Source: Asterionellopsis glacialis
Lineage: Eukaryota; Bacillariophyta; Plagiogrammaphyceae; Rhaphoneidales; Asterionellopsidaceae
Assembly (NCBI GenBank): GCA_014885115.2
Contig: WKLE02003861.1
Location: 1 to 24,444 of the forward strand
Length of the DNA: 24,444 nt
Reading direction: 5' to 3'
Shown: positions 11,166 to 21,358 of the stretch, piece after piece
Position numbering within the stretch: the stretch's first letter is position 1
Layout: the number at the start of each line of letters is the position of its first letter
Program-made: the position numbers and the translations under genes
The notes under the pieces: model-generated
The model's database searches: none
Seen by the model: only the letters and a program-made list of their open reading frames with translations
What the model was told of the DNA's origin: nothing

Positions 11166-14100
11166 TAGAGGGGGGGGGGGAGATAAAGGATTCCTAATGT
11201 AATGATGATTGCACATAAATCAAATGGTGATAGCTTTTTTCTGCATATGGTATATATAAAGATTGTAATATCATTTTTAATATTAGTATTATGGTCAGCA
11301 TTTTGTCTAGTACACAAGAAGCTCAATATTAGGAAGATGACTTTTCTTTAATTTCTGTATTCTGAAAATACTGACAAACCAAACGAACTAAGCTTCTTAG
11401 TATAGCTTTTAGTTACTATTGCTGGTACCTAATACAAACTCTGAAAAACACAAAAAGAAGCAATCACAGGTATGATGGTTGTCTCCATTTTCAATTGTAC
11501 TTGTTTTGTGTTGCCTCTTCTTCTCTAATTTGGTCTTTGTAGGCTGGTGAGTTCTCTATCTTTCCACTGCCAGCTTCTTGTGAATATACATGACCTATAG
11601 GAGCACAGAGCCCACCACTACTGTAACAGCTACCAATTCATGATCATTTATATTAAATTTTAAAGAAATCAGTATCATCCATATGAAGAGGAACTAAGGA
11701 AAATCTGGTCCATCTACCTGGTCCTGATCCTTATCTCCTGGTGATTATAAGATTTTCTAGGATTTTTTTTAAGAATATATATTTGATATAGAAAGACTTT
11801 AGTAGTGAGATGATGCTCTGTCAAAGAGTTGGTTGCAACAGCCACATATATTTGTCATCATGAATACTTCTACTGGTGTATTCATCAGCATACTAGTGAA
11901 GTACACTCCCTATAGGACACTCTTGAGGATGGTTGATTATTGTGTGGACAAGCAGACGGACTCACAAGTTACAATGACAAAAGAATTCTTATTACCCAGA
12001 TGTTTCAGTTGAACTTCACTTGAAGATCGTCATCTGGCCAGATGGCCAGATGTTCTTTGAATCTTGGAACTTCTTTTCAATCTTATTCATCTTAGAACTA
12101 CAATTATAAATTAGCTCATAATTTTTCATCACCAAATAAAAGTCTTCTTTTCTTTTGTGTGTTGATTGTCTGATTGTTGTGTTGTGCCGTGGTTGACATA
12201 GGCAGCATAGGGCAACTAGCTAGTAAATTAACTAATACCAGCATTTAGAGAACAACAACAACAATACCCAATGCATAATATCTTATAGGAAATACCAGGA
12301 AAGAAGAGGTCCTTCTCTAATGTATATACTATAGAATTTTTGCTCAAAAGGTAGAAATTTTTGATGAGGCATCACAGTACTTGTAGCAAGAAATTAAATG
12401 CGATCTTATAGTACTTCATCTAACTATCTCACACACAAGAAAAGAAGTTTGGATGGAGGACGAAAACAAAGATTTAGTTTATTTCCTATCAAGAAAGCAG
12501 AGCTTAATTCAAGAATATATAGAAAAAGTTGGCTTTGTCTATACCTATTGTTTACCCCTCCTTGTTAATTGAGGGAATAGTAATTATTGTGAAAAAATAA
12601 GAACTAGTGGCCTGTTAAGGAGATTTTGTATACCCATTATTATATGGAAGTGACCTAGTAAAAAAATCATGAAGTAGGGTTGTAAATATTATGATTACAC
12701 ACAAACACAGCACATACCTCTAGCATAATGAATCTATGCCAAATTTTGATTGTGTATTGTTAGTACTACTAAAAGTTGCAACCAAATGCTCCCAGGAACC
12801 CAAACAAACTCATTGAGCTCCTCTCTGTATATTATGAGCTACTGTTTATTATAGCTTCTTTTACTACTACTATTGCTAGTATTGTTGCAAAACTAAACTG
12901 TAATGGAGTATAATTTTTTTATTGTCTTTTACCTGTAGCAGTTTGCAAGAACAAGATGCCTTCCCTGACAAGTGTTTGTTGGCTGTGCTATGCTCATAGA
13001 TTGTTTCATGATAGTAATACAGCTTGGCTGGTAGATTCTGTTTTTTATTATTAATTCAGTACAGATCCACTGACTTTGTTGTTATCTTCAACCTCCTCCC
13101 AATCAAAATTATTTAGTTCATAGTTTTATGGATCAAGCAGTTATCTATACATGGGCAAGCATAACCCCCCAAAACAAGAAAAGGTTGCCACTCAATGTGG
13201 GTTTCTTTGTATACTGGGGATAATCAATATAAGTTTACATTTACATGTAAGTAATCAAATTCCAATTCAAACTCTAGTATACAAATTTCTAGGTTTGCTA
13301 AGGACTGCTCTTTTACAGAGCTTTATACTTTTAATAATACAAGCAAATAATTATTGAGCAGTTTGGAATCCATGAGGCCTAAAATCTTGTCATAGAGAGA
13401 TACAAGTAACATGTGCTGGATTACTAAGTTAATAGATAATAAGTCTATGATATTTGGTTGATACAAGGTCCATGATCTTCTTTGTTAAAGGATGTGCTGA
13501 AAGTAGTAGCTGATGAATTTTGACTTCATAGAAAACTAATATGTTTGAAGGTGCTACTGCATTATGAAAAGTAGAACAACTGGTTGTTGCTACTGTCATA
13601 GTAACTTTAGCTTCCTTATTATTGTTCTGAGCTGAAATGATCCAATATTAAGAACTTACTGACACCTTGATATGTTCTGGTGCCCTTTTATTTTGCTGCC
13701 ATTAGTTATCTCCAGGAGTATTTGCAGTCCCCAAATATGGTCTTGATGTTGAACACTGTTATGACTGAAAAATTCTTGCTCTTGTTCCTGTTTACTTTGG
13801 CCTTCTGGTCAATAAAATTCACTGCTTTATTTGAATTCCATTTACAAAGGGGTAGAGGTTTTCATAATATTAGTACTACTATATTATGGTGGTTCCTTTT
13901 GCTGTTTTTGTTAGAAGAGAACCATAGCAACCAATTTAATATAAATCTCATAGGAAAGTAAACTGTAACAGTACTAGTAATTTGTTACAACTGAGGATAA
14001 GAAACAAGATTTAGGAACCAGAAAGCATTGTGGAAGGCCAACAGGGGCTTGGTTGAGACAAAACAGTGCAAATACCTGACACCCAAGAAGTTCAAGAATA

Positions 14101-14816
14101 TATCTAATACTATGAAGGCAATCCACCACCTCAAGTTTATGCATGTGACTGTGATTGATTTACTTGCTTTTAAAATGAAACTTCTTGAATATTAACTTCA
14201 ACAACAGCAATATCCCAAATGCAGCAAAAATTGTTCTAGAATTGTTATGGATGAAATTATACTACAACTACTATGCCTACATCCCAAAGATTATCTACTG
14301 CTTGATGACAAGGAACTCATTTTTTTAAAAAATATTCAGGTCCCATCCTTCAGAGGAAAACTCCACACATCTTTATAAAACATCAAGGAGTAGTACATTG
14401 AAAGCCCTATCTTCAGATGAGTACTCTCTTTAGTTTATCAAACAAACTCTTGAATTTGAGAAATCTGTTAGAGGAGCAATTTACTAAGTATGCAAGCACT
14501 AGTTACAAATGTTAACTAGTATAGAATGATGATGTGATCTTAGTTCTACACAAATGAAAATGACTTGGCTGCTTCTTATTATATAAACAGCAAGCTAGAA
14601 CTCAGCAAAAGAATTGGCAAGTTACATTCCTTTGCAGAAGAAGAGGGGGTTTGTTTTTTTCATATTCCTGGAGAAACCATCACCAAGGTAGGTGGTCTCT
14701 TCTTGAAAACTCTGCCACCAGCTGCCATAAAACAGGAAGATAGAAGTTATAATAATGCAGAAACTACTATAAAAACCAACACATCATGGATCAGATCTCC
14801 TTTGAAAGAGGAGCCT

Positions 14817-14834
14817 GTAGTAGTAGTAGTAGTA
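14817..14834. repeat. (GTA)6 microsatellite
   Basis: Six uninterrupted GTA units lie within the CpG-poor block. It is a simple sequence repeat with no evident coding role. Confidence 0.85.
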
Positions 14835-16842
14835 CTTCTACAAAACACAAGGAATTACTTTTTGTATAATCCAAAAGAAATGGGTCATATGTGAAAAGGT
14901 ATCAAATATAGTCCCAAAAGATAGTGTTGCAATTGAAAGACAATGCTAATTGTTGATACGTGGTGCAGCACCTATAGTCTATGGAAATTTTCTATGTCAC
15001 TTGTTTGACTATTCTTGATATTATGAGAAGATGGAGGATTGTAATGGTAGCAAACAGGCCTACATCAAATTTTCTAAGGGGAAATATATACCAGAGGAGG
15101 AGTGTTAAAGAACAGTCTATTAGCATATGAGAAGAAAAAAATCTGCAACAGGCAAAAAGAGAGAACAACAATAGGGCAAGACAATGAGAGAGAGGTGGCA
15201 AGTTACAAAGAGGATGATCTACCATCCTAAACTAGAAATACAAAAAAGAATGTATTGCTGAATTCATTGGTGAACTAAAATAAGTATTTTTTTAAAAGGA
15301 AAGTTTAACACTACATTGCAGAAAAGTTGTTACAAACAATAACATTTCAATATACACACAGCACTATTCCCAGGTTAAGATGGTGAAGAATCATGGGAGA
15401 AAGAAAGGATGGAAGAAGGGGAGAAGTAAGCCTGAAAGGGGATATGTTCTTGTTAGTATATATACTTTAAAATGGAGAGCAACCATTTCTAACTGAGAGA
15501 CAATGGATGCAAGGATACTTAAGGGGCAAGTCTCAACTTTTAATTGTTAAGCAATACAGAATTCAACAAAGAAGAAAAAGCAATATCATTTTCAAAATCA
15601 AAACTAGTTGTTCTGTGTTTGGTCAATGAGACACTTAACTGATACTAGTACTTGGGAACTTGAGGAGAAGCAGGAGAAGGAATTGAATACAATTGGATAT
15701 GTTTCAAAAACTATTATAGGAGGTTGCATTGTCCCTGATATATCAAAAGAAAACCAAAGAAATATCTGGGAAGAAGAGTGTGAGGATTAAGTGCCCTTGT
15801 GTTGGCACAAGCATGTGATTTTTTAACTCATTCATTAGCAGAAAATTAGTAAGATAGGTTTTAAAAGTGAAAAAAAAGCAGTACATTTGTGCAAATGGTA
15901 GTTATAAAAATAAACAAAAAATTAAGAAGTGAGAATTAAGATGCCTGTTCAGCAGCTATTAAACAAGCAATCCCACAAATTGTTTACTCTTGTCATGTAA
16001 TTGTTGTTTTTTGTTTGATGTTCTGCATCTCAATAAAAGTAGAAGATGACAAGATAGGTACATCAAGTATGATGGTGTGTCTTGGATTGTTGTACAACAG
16101 TTAGTCTCTAGTACTATTTTCACCCCACTGGTGGCTAGCTCCTCCTGAAGACATAGAAAATATGCTAACTTTTTTACTGGGAAGGTCTCTCTCCATGATA
16201 GTTTGATCAAAGCCACCCTCTTTGAATTACAATTCTATATGCTGATGCTTCTTTGTATCTCTTTTTCATAACTGTTCTGATAGACAAGTTCATACCAGCA
16301 GCAAGAATCAACATGATTTGTCACAAAAGATACTCATGCAAGATATAACTCGTGAAGAGTTTATATGGTGAGAGTAAAAAAAAGTGCCAATCTTTCCATA
16401 TCTACTACCAATGATTGGAAGAATGAAACCAGTGAATCTAAACAGAAGCAAATGAATAGATAGCAGGTGCTGACAATGGGATTCCTGTGACTTTTGAAGA
16501 AGCAAATTTTGGGATTGTTGCTGTTTGTTAGATTTTTTTAAAAACAAGAGGTGGAGTCCACGAGAATACTGATAGTAGTATATAAGGGAAAAGAGCAGCT
16601 CAGGGGGGAGAGGCAGGTATCATGGGAGAAATGGCAATAAAAAAGCATATACTGCTATTATTCATAGAATTGGATGCATTTGAAAGAGTTCTTTCTTGGT
16701 AAAAAGATAGATTACAGTTGCATTTTTTTATGACTTTACTGTTTGGATTTGAAAAAAAAGATAGTTAGTAGGTTAACAGAAACAAGCACAGATGAATTTT
16801 GTTGACAACCACATGACAACACCTGACTTGCAATCAAAGGTC

Positions 16843-16874
16843 AAAGTTGATTGGGAATGTTTTCAACTTTGATA
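16843..16874. repeat. Short inverted repeat near the right edge of the CpG-poor block
   Basis: CAAAGTTGA and TCAACTTTG form 9-bp arms around a loop of roughly 12 nt. It lies about 50 bp inside the point where CpG returns. It may mark the element's end or may be chance. Confidence 0.5.
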
Positions 16875-16990
16875 GCAACAATACATCAGCTTTGTATGCA
16901 ATGATGTAGTTGGTGTTAACGTTTAACACTTTCATGCACAATATTTCATAAGTCGAATTACAATTTTTCGGAATATTACTCTACTAGTGT

Positions 16991-17026
16991 GCACCCCGAC
17001 GACTGCACCGACGATTGTCGGGGTGC
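16991..17026. repeat. GC-rich hairpin, 10-bp arms
   Basis: GCACCCCGAC (16991-17000) and GTCGGGGTGC (17017-17026) are perfect reverse complements around a 16-nt loop. They stand out in AT-rich surroundings and lie right after the edge of the CpG-poor block. It could be an RNA structure or a terminator-like element; the function is unknown. Confidence 0.85.
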
Positions 17027-17097
17027 CTCGTAAATAATACGACGTACCGTATCCAAGGATCGGGAAATTCTGTAAAAATGTATAAAGTGGGTGCGGG

Positions 17098-17394
17098 TAC
17101 CTGGTACCTGGGGTACAGGTATTAATACGAGAATATGGAATATAGTATAGGCTGATAACCCAATATAAGGTTTAGAACAGAGTTAGTTAGTAAGTACTTC
17201 GTACAGGTACTGTACCAGGTACCTGGTATATCATACCTGGTACAGAACTCTTAGGTCCTACATGTACCTGGTAACGGTACATTCATCATATGCGCGTGAT
17301 TTCTATTGGCTTTTTCTTCGTCTCCGCGCCCCTGGAATACCCGATATCGTGCTACCTGGTATGTACAGAACCGCCTGCTTACCGGTACCAGGTA
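17098..17394. repeat. Cluster of seven TACCWGGTA palindromes
   Basis: Copies of TACC(A/T)GGTA start at 17098, 17213, 17220, 17234, 17265, 17353 and 17386. Two of them sit in a perfect 12-bp inverted repeat, CTGTACCAGGTA (17210-17221) and TACCTGGTACAG (17234-17245). Chance predicts about 0.2 copies in the whole window. The cluster lies 590-880 nt upstream of the ankyrin start codon. A dimeric transcription-factor site or a mobile or amplified repeat seed are both possible. Confidence 0.85.
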
Positions 17395-17979
17395 CGGGAC
17401 CAACTGTACCTTAAGAGTTCATGGTACTATTCTTGTTTTCAAAGTGTGCAGGCGCTCGATACTGTAGAATTATTACGTGTAATAATTATTATTTATCAAT
17501 GATAATATTCATAAAATGGTGGTTACAGTACGAGTAGTAATACATTGGATACTACTAAGAAAGAAAAAGAAGAACCCTACCTTTATAAAAAGTGTCTTAT
17601 CCATTCAAAGAGCAATTCTGAAACACTTTTATTAAGGATATGCTCTTCATTTGACATAGTCATTTACAAACGGTAACTTTACACATCCAATAAATGGAAA
17701 CCGTTGTCAATTTTATACAAGTTTGAATAAAATTTATTGTCCTTTTCAGGCGAGGCACGCGATAAGCTTTGAAGATTTGTACGTTGATACTTTCTACTTG
17801 AGAAATTGGCGACCCTGTTCAAATTTCCGAACATCCACGCTCAAACAGCACACACACTCGTCTCTGAGAAGAACACACGAAATATTATTGACTTGACAGC
17901 AGTGCGACACAATCGACGCAAGAAAAGGATTGATTGACACTTGACGTTGTGTTAGCTAGAGTTATCAATCACAAAAGCC

Positions 17980-19845
17980 ATGGCGTCGGGAATCTTTTGT
18001 TCCTCAGCAGGTGGGCTGGACAACCCGTCAAACCACCTGCAGGGTGTAGACAGCAGCAGCCCAGCTTTCCCTCGATCACATTATTCTGGTTTTGGAGACA
18101 ACTATTCGGTAGGAGATCAATCCGGTGTGCCTACTAATCAGCAAAAATTTCACGATGAACCTGAAGCTGATTACGATTCTGGAGCAACCACGTTGTACAA
18201 GCGCATTGAAGGCAAGGATTGGGATGGAGCCATTGAACGTGCTAGGTCAGCTCCATTTGAAGCGAAAACTTGGGTATCGCGAAAGGAACAATCGTCAAAC
18301 AAAACTAGGTGGCGTCTTCTCCCCATTCATGCTACATGCATTTTCCGATCACCCCTTGCTCTCATTGAGGCTCTTATCCAGGCTTACCCCGATGGACCTC
18401 AGATGAAGGATGATCAGGGAATGTTGCCCATTCATTTAGCGTGCAGGAATGGAGCATCCAAAGGAGTTGTCATGATGTTGTTAAATGCATTTCCTGAAGC
18501 TATCCGAGTGCGTGATCGTAAGGGTCGTCTCCCCCTCGATCTTGTTGAAAGTTCAACTTCCCAGAATAAGGAAGCCGTTATTGTTGCCATGAAGAAGTTC
18601 CAAAGTGAAGGCAGGCGCAGTGATCAGTCCATCTCGACCAGCCGTAGTTTTGTCAATGCGAACAACGAGGTCGATTATGAACACCGCACAGTTCTTTTTC
18701 GTTTAGTTCTCAAAAAGGACTGGCGTTCTGCCACTGCACGAACCAATACTTTCCCAGACGAAGCATCCACGTGGATTGTCACCAAGGGATTCAATGGAAA
18801 CCTCCGTTTCCTTCCACTTCACAAGGCGTGTGTGCTTTCTCCAACTGTTCAGGTGATTGAGGCCCTCTTGGCAGCCTACAACGAAGGAGCCAAGGCACGT
18901 GATCAAGATGGATGGCTTCCCATCCATTGTGCGTGCTTCTACGGTGCTAAGGAAGATGTCGTTGAAACTCTCCTCCTCGCTCACCCTAAGGGTGCACAAA
19001 GCAAGGACGACGAAGGACGCTTGCCCCTTCACTATGCCTGTCTCAAGGGTGCCTCTCAAGGAATTGTCGATGCTCTGCTTCAACACTTCCCTAAGGGTGC
19101 AATGAGTAAGGACGACGAAGGACGCCTCCCCATCCACCACGCTTGCTCAAAAGGAGCACCAGAAGGTGTTGTAGAAGCTCTCCTCAAGGCAACTCCTAAG
19201 GGCGCCCAATCTAAGGATGACCAGGGCCGTTTGCCTCTTCACCATGTATGCCGCAAGAGTGGGTCTGAACGTACCATTCGCACTCTTTTGCGAGTATACC
19301 CTCGAGCGGCACAGGTAAAGGATGACCAAGATAAGCTCCCCATTCACTACGCATGCTCCAATGGAGCCAACGTTAATGTTATCAATATTCTTTTGACTAC
19401 ATACCCCGAAAGTATCAATGTCAAGAATGGTTTCGGATACACACCGTTGGCAGAAGCAAAGGCTGTCGAGAATCCTGAAAAGATGGAAGCCATCATTCAA
19501 GTGTTGGAAAAATTCAGACACCAACAAGACAAGCTTAAGGCAGAGTCCAGTGAGAACAAGGCATTGGAAGCAAAGGTGAACGAGTTACAAAACAGAGTCC
19601 GTGACTTGGAGTCATCTCTCACAACATTAGCAAATATCGGAAAAGACCTTAAATTGAATCTCAAAAAGGAAACTAGCCCACAAACGTTGCTAACCTTATT
19701 TGCTGATAAATTATCAACTATTGACGTTGGTATTGATACTGCGCCAGCTCTCCCTTCCCCACGAAAGGGCACACCAAATAAAAAGGGAGGCGCCTCGCCA
19801 TTGAGATTTTTAAGATCGAGCAGTAACTCAAGAGGCAAGAGGTAG
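17980..19845 (+). CDS. Ankyrin-repeat protein with C-terminal coiled coil
   Basis: This is a single-exon gene for 621 residues, starting at an ATG in good context (AAAGCCATGG) and ending at TAG. After a Ser/Gly-rich, probably disordered N-terminus (1-68) come two related modules. Each begins with T(T/V)L(Y/F) and KDW...A..R, has a conserved TW, and continues with LP(I/L)H.(T/A)C. Module 1 (about 70-205) has three ankyrin-like repeats; module 2 (about 237-520) has about seven, with a 35-residue period and consensus PKGAxSKDDxGRLPIHxAC. A coiled coil follows (about 525-565, LEAKVNELQNRVRDLE), then a basic Ser-rich tail (SPRKGTPNKK). No membrane segment or enzyme domain is seen. A soluble protein-binding scaffold is the reasonable inference; the partner is unknown. 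The repeats in 18900-19350 look richer in GC at third positions than the neighbouring genes. Confidence 0.93.
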   Translation: MASGIFCSSAGGLDNPSNHLQGVDSSSPAFPRSHYSGFGDNYSVGDQSGVPTNQQKFHDEPEADYDSGATTLYKRIEGKDWDGAIERARSAPFEAKTWVSRKEQSSNKTRWRLLPIHATCIFRSPLALIEALIQAYPDGPQMKDDQGMLPIHLACRNGASKGVVMMLLNAFPEAIRVRDRKGRLPLDLVESSTSQNKEAVIVAMKKFQSEGRRSDQSISTSRSFVNANNEVDYEHRTVLFRLVLKKDWRSATARTNTFPDEASTWIVTKGFNGNLRFLPLHKACVLSPTVQVIEALLAAYNEGAKARDQDGWLPIHCACFYGAKEDVVETLLLAHPKGAQSKDDEGRLPLHYACLKGASQGIVDALLQHFPKGAMSKDDEGRLPIHHACSKGAPEGVVEALLKATPKGAQSKDDQGRLPLHHVCRKSGSERTIRTLLRVYPRAAQVKDDQDKLPIHYACSNGANVNVINILLTTYPESINVKNGFGYTPLAEAKAVENPEKMEAIIQVLEKFRHQQDKLKAESSENKALEAKVNELQNRVRDLESSLTTLANIGKDLKLNLKKETSPQTLLTLFADKLSTIDVGIDTAPALPSPRKGTPNKKGGASPLRFLRSSSNSRGKR

Positions 19846-20006
19846 GTATATAGGTACATCGAGACATGATACTTGATGGAAAGACGGGAAGAGATTGGTT
19901 GAATGAAAGAACTTGGACATTTTCTCTATATTTATAATCTAATATTTAATGTTTAAAATAAAAGTATGTGAAAAAAAGTAATCGGTGGTCATTTTGTAGC
20001 AAAGTA
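19846..20006. other. 3' flank of the ankyrin gene
   Basis: This spacer holds the probable ankyrin 3' UTR, with an AATAAA-like word near 19959. The block from about 19888 resembles 20109-20230 downstream of the EF-hand gene (shared AGAGATTGGTTG and GAAAGARCTTGGA). It is therefore part of the tandem duplication described for 20007-20112. Confidence 0.6.
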
Positions 20007-20112
20007 TTGAATTGTGTAAACGTCTTTATTTCTCCATCTAATGGGATTTTGGCTGATTTCATCTTGATATGAAAGAGGACCGACTTGGTGAATGCCCCAA
20101 TGTTGAAAAGAG
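20007..20112 (-). pseudogene. Fragment of the EF-hand gene 3' end (tandem duplicate)
   Basis: On the plus strand, TTGAATTGTGTAAACG is followed by TTCTCCATCTAATGG, GGCTGATTTCAT, GAAAGAG and ACTTGGTGAATG. These match in order the 3' coding end of the adjacent EF-hand gene (20261-20425, TTGAATTGTGCAAACG to ACTTGGTGAGTG). About 60-65 nt of the parent is missing after TTTCAT, the reading frame is broken and the original stop codon is not kept. The 3' flanks of both copies also align, so the duplicated unit covered the gene's 3' end and 3' UTR. It is not expected to make a protein. Confidence 0.85.
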
Positions 20113-20244
20113 ATTGGTTGGTGGATTGAAAGAGCTTGGATAAAACACGATTAACTCTAGATTTAATATTATGTCAAAGAAAAGTACGCGAACAAAATCT
20201 CCCGGTAATGGTGTTTACATATTGTATAAACGCACTCATCTCTA

Positions 20245-20833
20245 TCATCTAAGTAACATCTTGAATTGTGCAAACGTTACTTCTCCATCCAATGGTACAC
20301 CGGCTGCTTTCATGATGTCGTCAATGTCTTTTGTTGATGCTCGGGAACCCATCATTTGGAAGACTCCTCTGAGATCATCACGTGAAAGAGTCCCCACTTG
20401 GTGAGTGTCCAATTCTTGAAAGGCATCAAACAATTCATTCTCTGGATCTTTTGATGGTACTGTCAGTATCAGTGATAGGAAGTCTTGGAAGTCGATCTTT
20501 TCATCCCCATCTTGATCCAGCAGAGAGATCATCCTACGAAGACGGATGTCGTCGTTCTGTTTGCCCATCCCTCTCATTACCAGTCGCAGATCGTCAATGC
20601 AAATGTATCCTTATATCAATCACATTCCAAGGCGAAGATTTGTTTTGCCGCAACAAACATGAAATGTAAGTAAGTAATTGGTCTAAATATCACTACTTGC
20701 AACATGATGTGATGAGAAAAACGCAATGGATACACCAACAAGTCTACTTACCATCACTGTCTTTATCATACATTCTGAATGCATTCTCAATGGCAAAGAG
20801 TTCTTCTTCGGAGATATGAATACTTGTCGTCAT
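20245..20833 (-). CDS. Calmodulin-like EF-hand protein (copy 1)
   Basis: The coding sequence is complement(join(20245..20609, 20752..20833)), encoding 148 residues, the usual calmodulin length. The 142-nt intron (GTAAGT...AAG) follows phase 1 of codon 28, inside the first EF loop; joining gives the loop DKDSDGYICIDD (23-34). Loop 2 is DQDGDEKIDFQD (59-70). Loop 3, DTHQVGTLSRDD (95-106), has His and Val at ligand positions and is weak. The fourth motif (AGVPLDGEVTF) is degenerate. Loops 1-3 end in Asp rather than Glu at position 12, which in this family usually lowers calcium affinity. It is probably a cytosolic calcium sensor with one or two working sites. It is a tandem paralogue of the gene at 21359-21935, and its first exon is easily missed by ORF calling. 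Confidence 0.93.
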
Positions 20834-21358
20834 GGGATTGATTTTTCTATATCGCTTCAATTTTAGTCACGCTTTGTTTTGTGAGACCACAAATATCCAT
20901 GAGATACAAGTGCAACCAAGGCAAAAGACTAAACAACATGTCTAATGATGGGCGTTTTCGAAGCATGACTCAAAGTTACACACAGTATACACTTGGTGTG
21001 TACATTACAAAAAATGTCATCAAGGGCATATTTGGACAGAAAGTCATTGTCGGGTACGACAGAAAGGAGACAACAAATTCAAGACTCATTCTTTGACACC
21101 AGTGTGGAAAAGTATTTGCGAACTGCTACTTTGAATGGATGGATCGAACAATACAAAATGAAGTGTGTAATTTATAAAGTATAAATTGAAGTGAAATTGT
21201 CCAGAACGCCCCACTCTAGAGCCCTCTCCTGATTGTTCAATGTAAGTTTTACAGTATTCATACAATAGAGAAAGCCCATTGCATCTTTGAAGGCTACCAA
21301 AATTGCGTGTTTACACAAAACTGAATGTTTCAATTTCTGTACTTGACTGCAACATTCT
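20834..21358. other. Spacer between the two EF-hand genes
   Basis: This 525-nt stretch separates the start of EF-hand copy 1 from the stop of copy 2 and should hold the promoter of copy 1 and the 3' UTR of copy 2. Short open frames occur on both strands but have no recognisable content. Confidence 0.6.

Larger units (their letters stand above)
11166..16919. other. Gene-free, CpG-depleted block
   Basis: No open frame above about 110 codons and no recognisable domain is present on either strand. The GC content of sampled lines is about 28-35%. By eye I count only nine CpG dinucleotides (near 11384, 11957, 12028, 12188, 12401, 12461, 14959, 16351, 16561), with none from 12463 to 14958. TG and CA words are frequent. 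Small motifs include the palindrome CATCTGGCCAGATG at 12031-12044 and a (GTA)6 run at 14817-14834. The likely reading is an old, once heavily methylated element or heterochromatic insertion eroded by deamination. Foreign or misjoined sequence is an alternative. Confidence 0.75.
16920..17979. other. Upstream region of the ankyrin gene
   Basis: No supported gene. CpG density becomes normal to high from about 16950. It contains a GC-rich hairpin (16991-17026) and a dense cluster of TACCWGGTA palindromes (17098-17394). The last 200 nt are the probable promoter and leader of the ankyrin gene, with start context AAAGCCATGG. Confidence 0.6.

Noticed and set aside
10694..11326. Open frames running through the N gap
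   Set aside because: They exist only because N was translated as X, and they overlap the tRNA.
12031..12044. Perfect 14-nt palindrome CATCTGGCCAGATG followed by a repeat of GGCCAGATG
   Set aside because: It is a single copy in a long AT-rich block with no context to give it meaning. One such word is not surprising.
13680..13961. 93-codon hydrophobic open frame in the CpG-poor block
   Set aside because: The Phe/Leu-rich reading follows from local T-richness. No family pattern or splice partner was found.
14565..14894. 109-codon open frame containing the GTA microsatellite
   Set aside because: It includes a run of Val from the simple repeat, has no domain and does not begin at a convincing ATG.
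11166..16919. Retrotransposon or DNA transposon protein remnants in the CpG-poor block
   Set aside because: I looked for reverse transcriptase, integrase and transposase motifs in the longer frames and saw none, so I do not name an element class.
18703..19140. 145-codon minus-strand open frame under the ankyrin gene
   Set aside because: It is a shadow of the repetitive sense codons, and its translation mirrors the ankyrin repeats without any domain of its own.
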